DNA of 31,530 bases from Entamoeba invadens IP1 (Eukaryota > Evosea > Mastigamoebida > Endamoebidae): contig NW_004443692.1 in assembly GCF_000330505.1 (NCBI RefSeq), forward strand, positions 490,541 to 522,070, written 5' to 3'. This document shows positions 30,658 through 31,530 of the stretch, piece after piece. The position numbers were made by a program, and so were the translations under genes. Position 1 is the stretch's first letter. Every line of letters begins with the position of its first letter. The notes under the pieces are model-generated. The model did no database searches and was not told the origin of the DNA. It saw only the letters and a program-made list of their open reading frames with translations.

Positions 30658-31530
30658 TTAATAATTAAAATATAAAAAAATGATACTTTTTAAAAAGGTT
30701 TATTTGTATTAAAAGGGGTAAAATCTAACAATTTTTAGCTTTTTATCCATTTTTTAAATCAAAAATTTTACATATTCACAAATAACTTTTAAAACAATTT
30801 TTTCGAATATTTTTCGTTGTTTTACTTAAAAAGTCAGTTAAATTTATTAATTTAATTAATTATATAAATAGTTTTATTTAATATTTTTAAATGGTTGTTA
30901 TGTTAAAAATAAATGGGTGATTTGAATATTGTTTTAAAGTGTGATTTTAAAAAAATAACGTAAAAACACAAAACTGATTATTATTGTATTTATTATATTT
31001 TATAATAGTAATATTATAATTTTTTATAACAAATTATTAAAAAATAAAAGAAGAAAAAAACTAAATACTATAGTAAATTAACTAAATACAATAATACAAT
31101 TTGTTTATTATTTTATTCAAAACTTGGGAATTCAAAACACTAAAATATCAAACAGTCAACAACAACAAAAAAAAAACGAGCAAAAAATAAACACTTAACA
31201 TCACTCTCGCATTTTTTCTATTTTTAATTTGTAATAGTATGAATACTATAAAATTTAATTGATAACAAATAGCACTTAAAATATCTTATTTTTTTCAAAT
31301 TATTACTTATTCTTTGTTCTGTTTCTATCAAACTATAATTGAGTTATGTGTTTGACTCTATTTGTGTCAACATTCATTTCTAAATATTATTTGAATACAA
31401 CAGCACTACATATTTGAATACACAAAATTTACTTTGCATATTTTATAAGACTATTTTGAATATGGCACAATCATAATATATTTGTTGATTAATTTAAATA
31501 AAGACAAATTCTAATTTAATAATAAATAGA
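30658..31530. other. AT-rich right edge without recognisable features
   Basis: About 0.87 kb of AT-rich DNA with poly(A)- and poly(T)-rich tracts. No reading frame, RNA gene or convincing inverted repeat was recognised up to the window edge. Confidence 0.45.

Noticed and set aside
1..31530. CRISPR arrays, tRNA or rRNA genes
   Set aside because: No regularly spaced repeats and no cloverleaf or rRNA-like GC-rich conserved blocks were seen. The genome type is eukaryotic, so CRISPR is not expected.

Overview
This window looks like a contig from an Entamoeba genome, most likely E. invadens or a close relative. The evidence is the extreme AT richness between genes, short spliceosomal introns of the GTTTG...TAG type, a TATTTAAA core-promoter element, an Entamoeba-style BspA-like leucine-rich-repeat gene, and a dense mix of DNA transposons (pogo-like, two hAT lineages, piggyBac, Tc1/mariner-like and several MITEs). 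The species assignment is inference. A run of 100 N (14730-14829) marks an assembly gap.

The left 6.5 kb is a host gene island. It holds, in order: the 5' part of a multi-span membrane protein (minus strand, running off the left edge); a SANT/Myb-like protein resembling the plant DUF3755 family (plus); a RhoGAP-domain protein (minus); an isopentenyl phosphate kinase (minus); and a small two-exon gene (plus) encoding two tandem C2CH cysteine/histidine modules and a tail with two SUMO-consensus sites. The kinase and the C2CH gene are divergent and share a ~430-bp upstream region. The SANT and RhoGAP genes converge.

From about 6.6 kb to the right edge the window is a transposon graveyard. It contains a pogo-like element with terminal inverted repeats (TIRs) and a frameshifted DDE transposase; a hAT transposase with several frameshifts, one in a T9/G10 homopolymer; a decayed coding island; a MITE with GGCGACTT-rich ends; a TIR element carrying a GC-richer coding fragment; a 1.1-kb element with CAGTGG ends and TA duplications; a second, more decayed hAT remnant; a 253-bp MITE lying 72 bp upstream of a BspA-like gene; a 1.74-kb Tc1/mariner-like element with ~45-bp TIRs; and a nearly complete piggyBac transposase with a host-type intron, one internal stop and one terminal frameshift.

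The BspA-like gene (one frameshift) is the only recognisable host-type gene in the right-hand 25 kb. No tRNA, rRNA or CRISPR array was recognised. The genes do not form an obvious pathway. The main biological interest lies in the isopentenyl phosphate kinase, the spliced C2CH/SUMO-motif gene, and the diversity of transposons with host-like introns and new MITE families.
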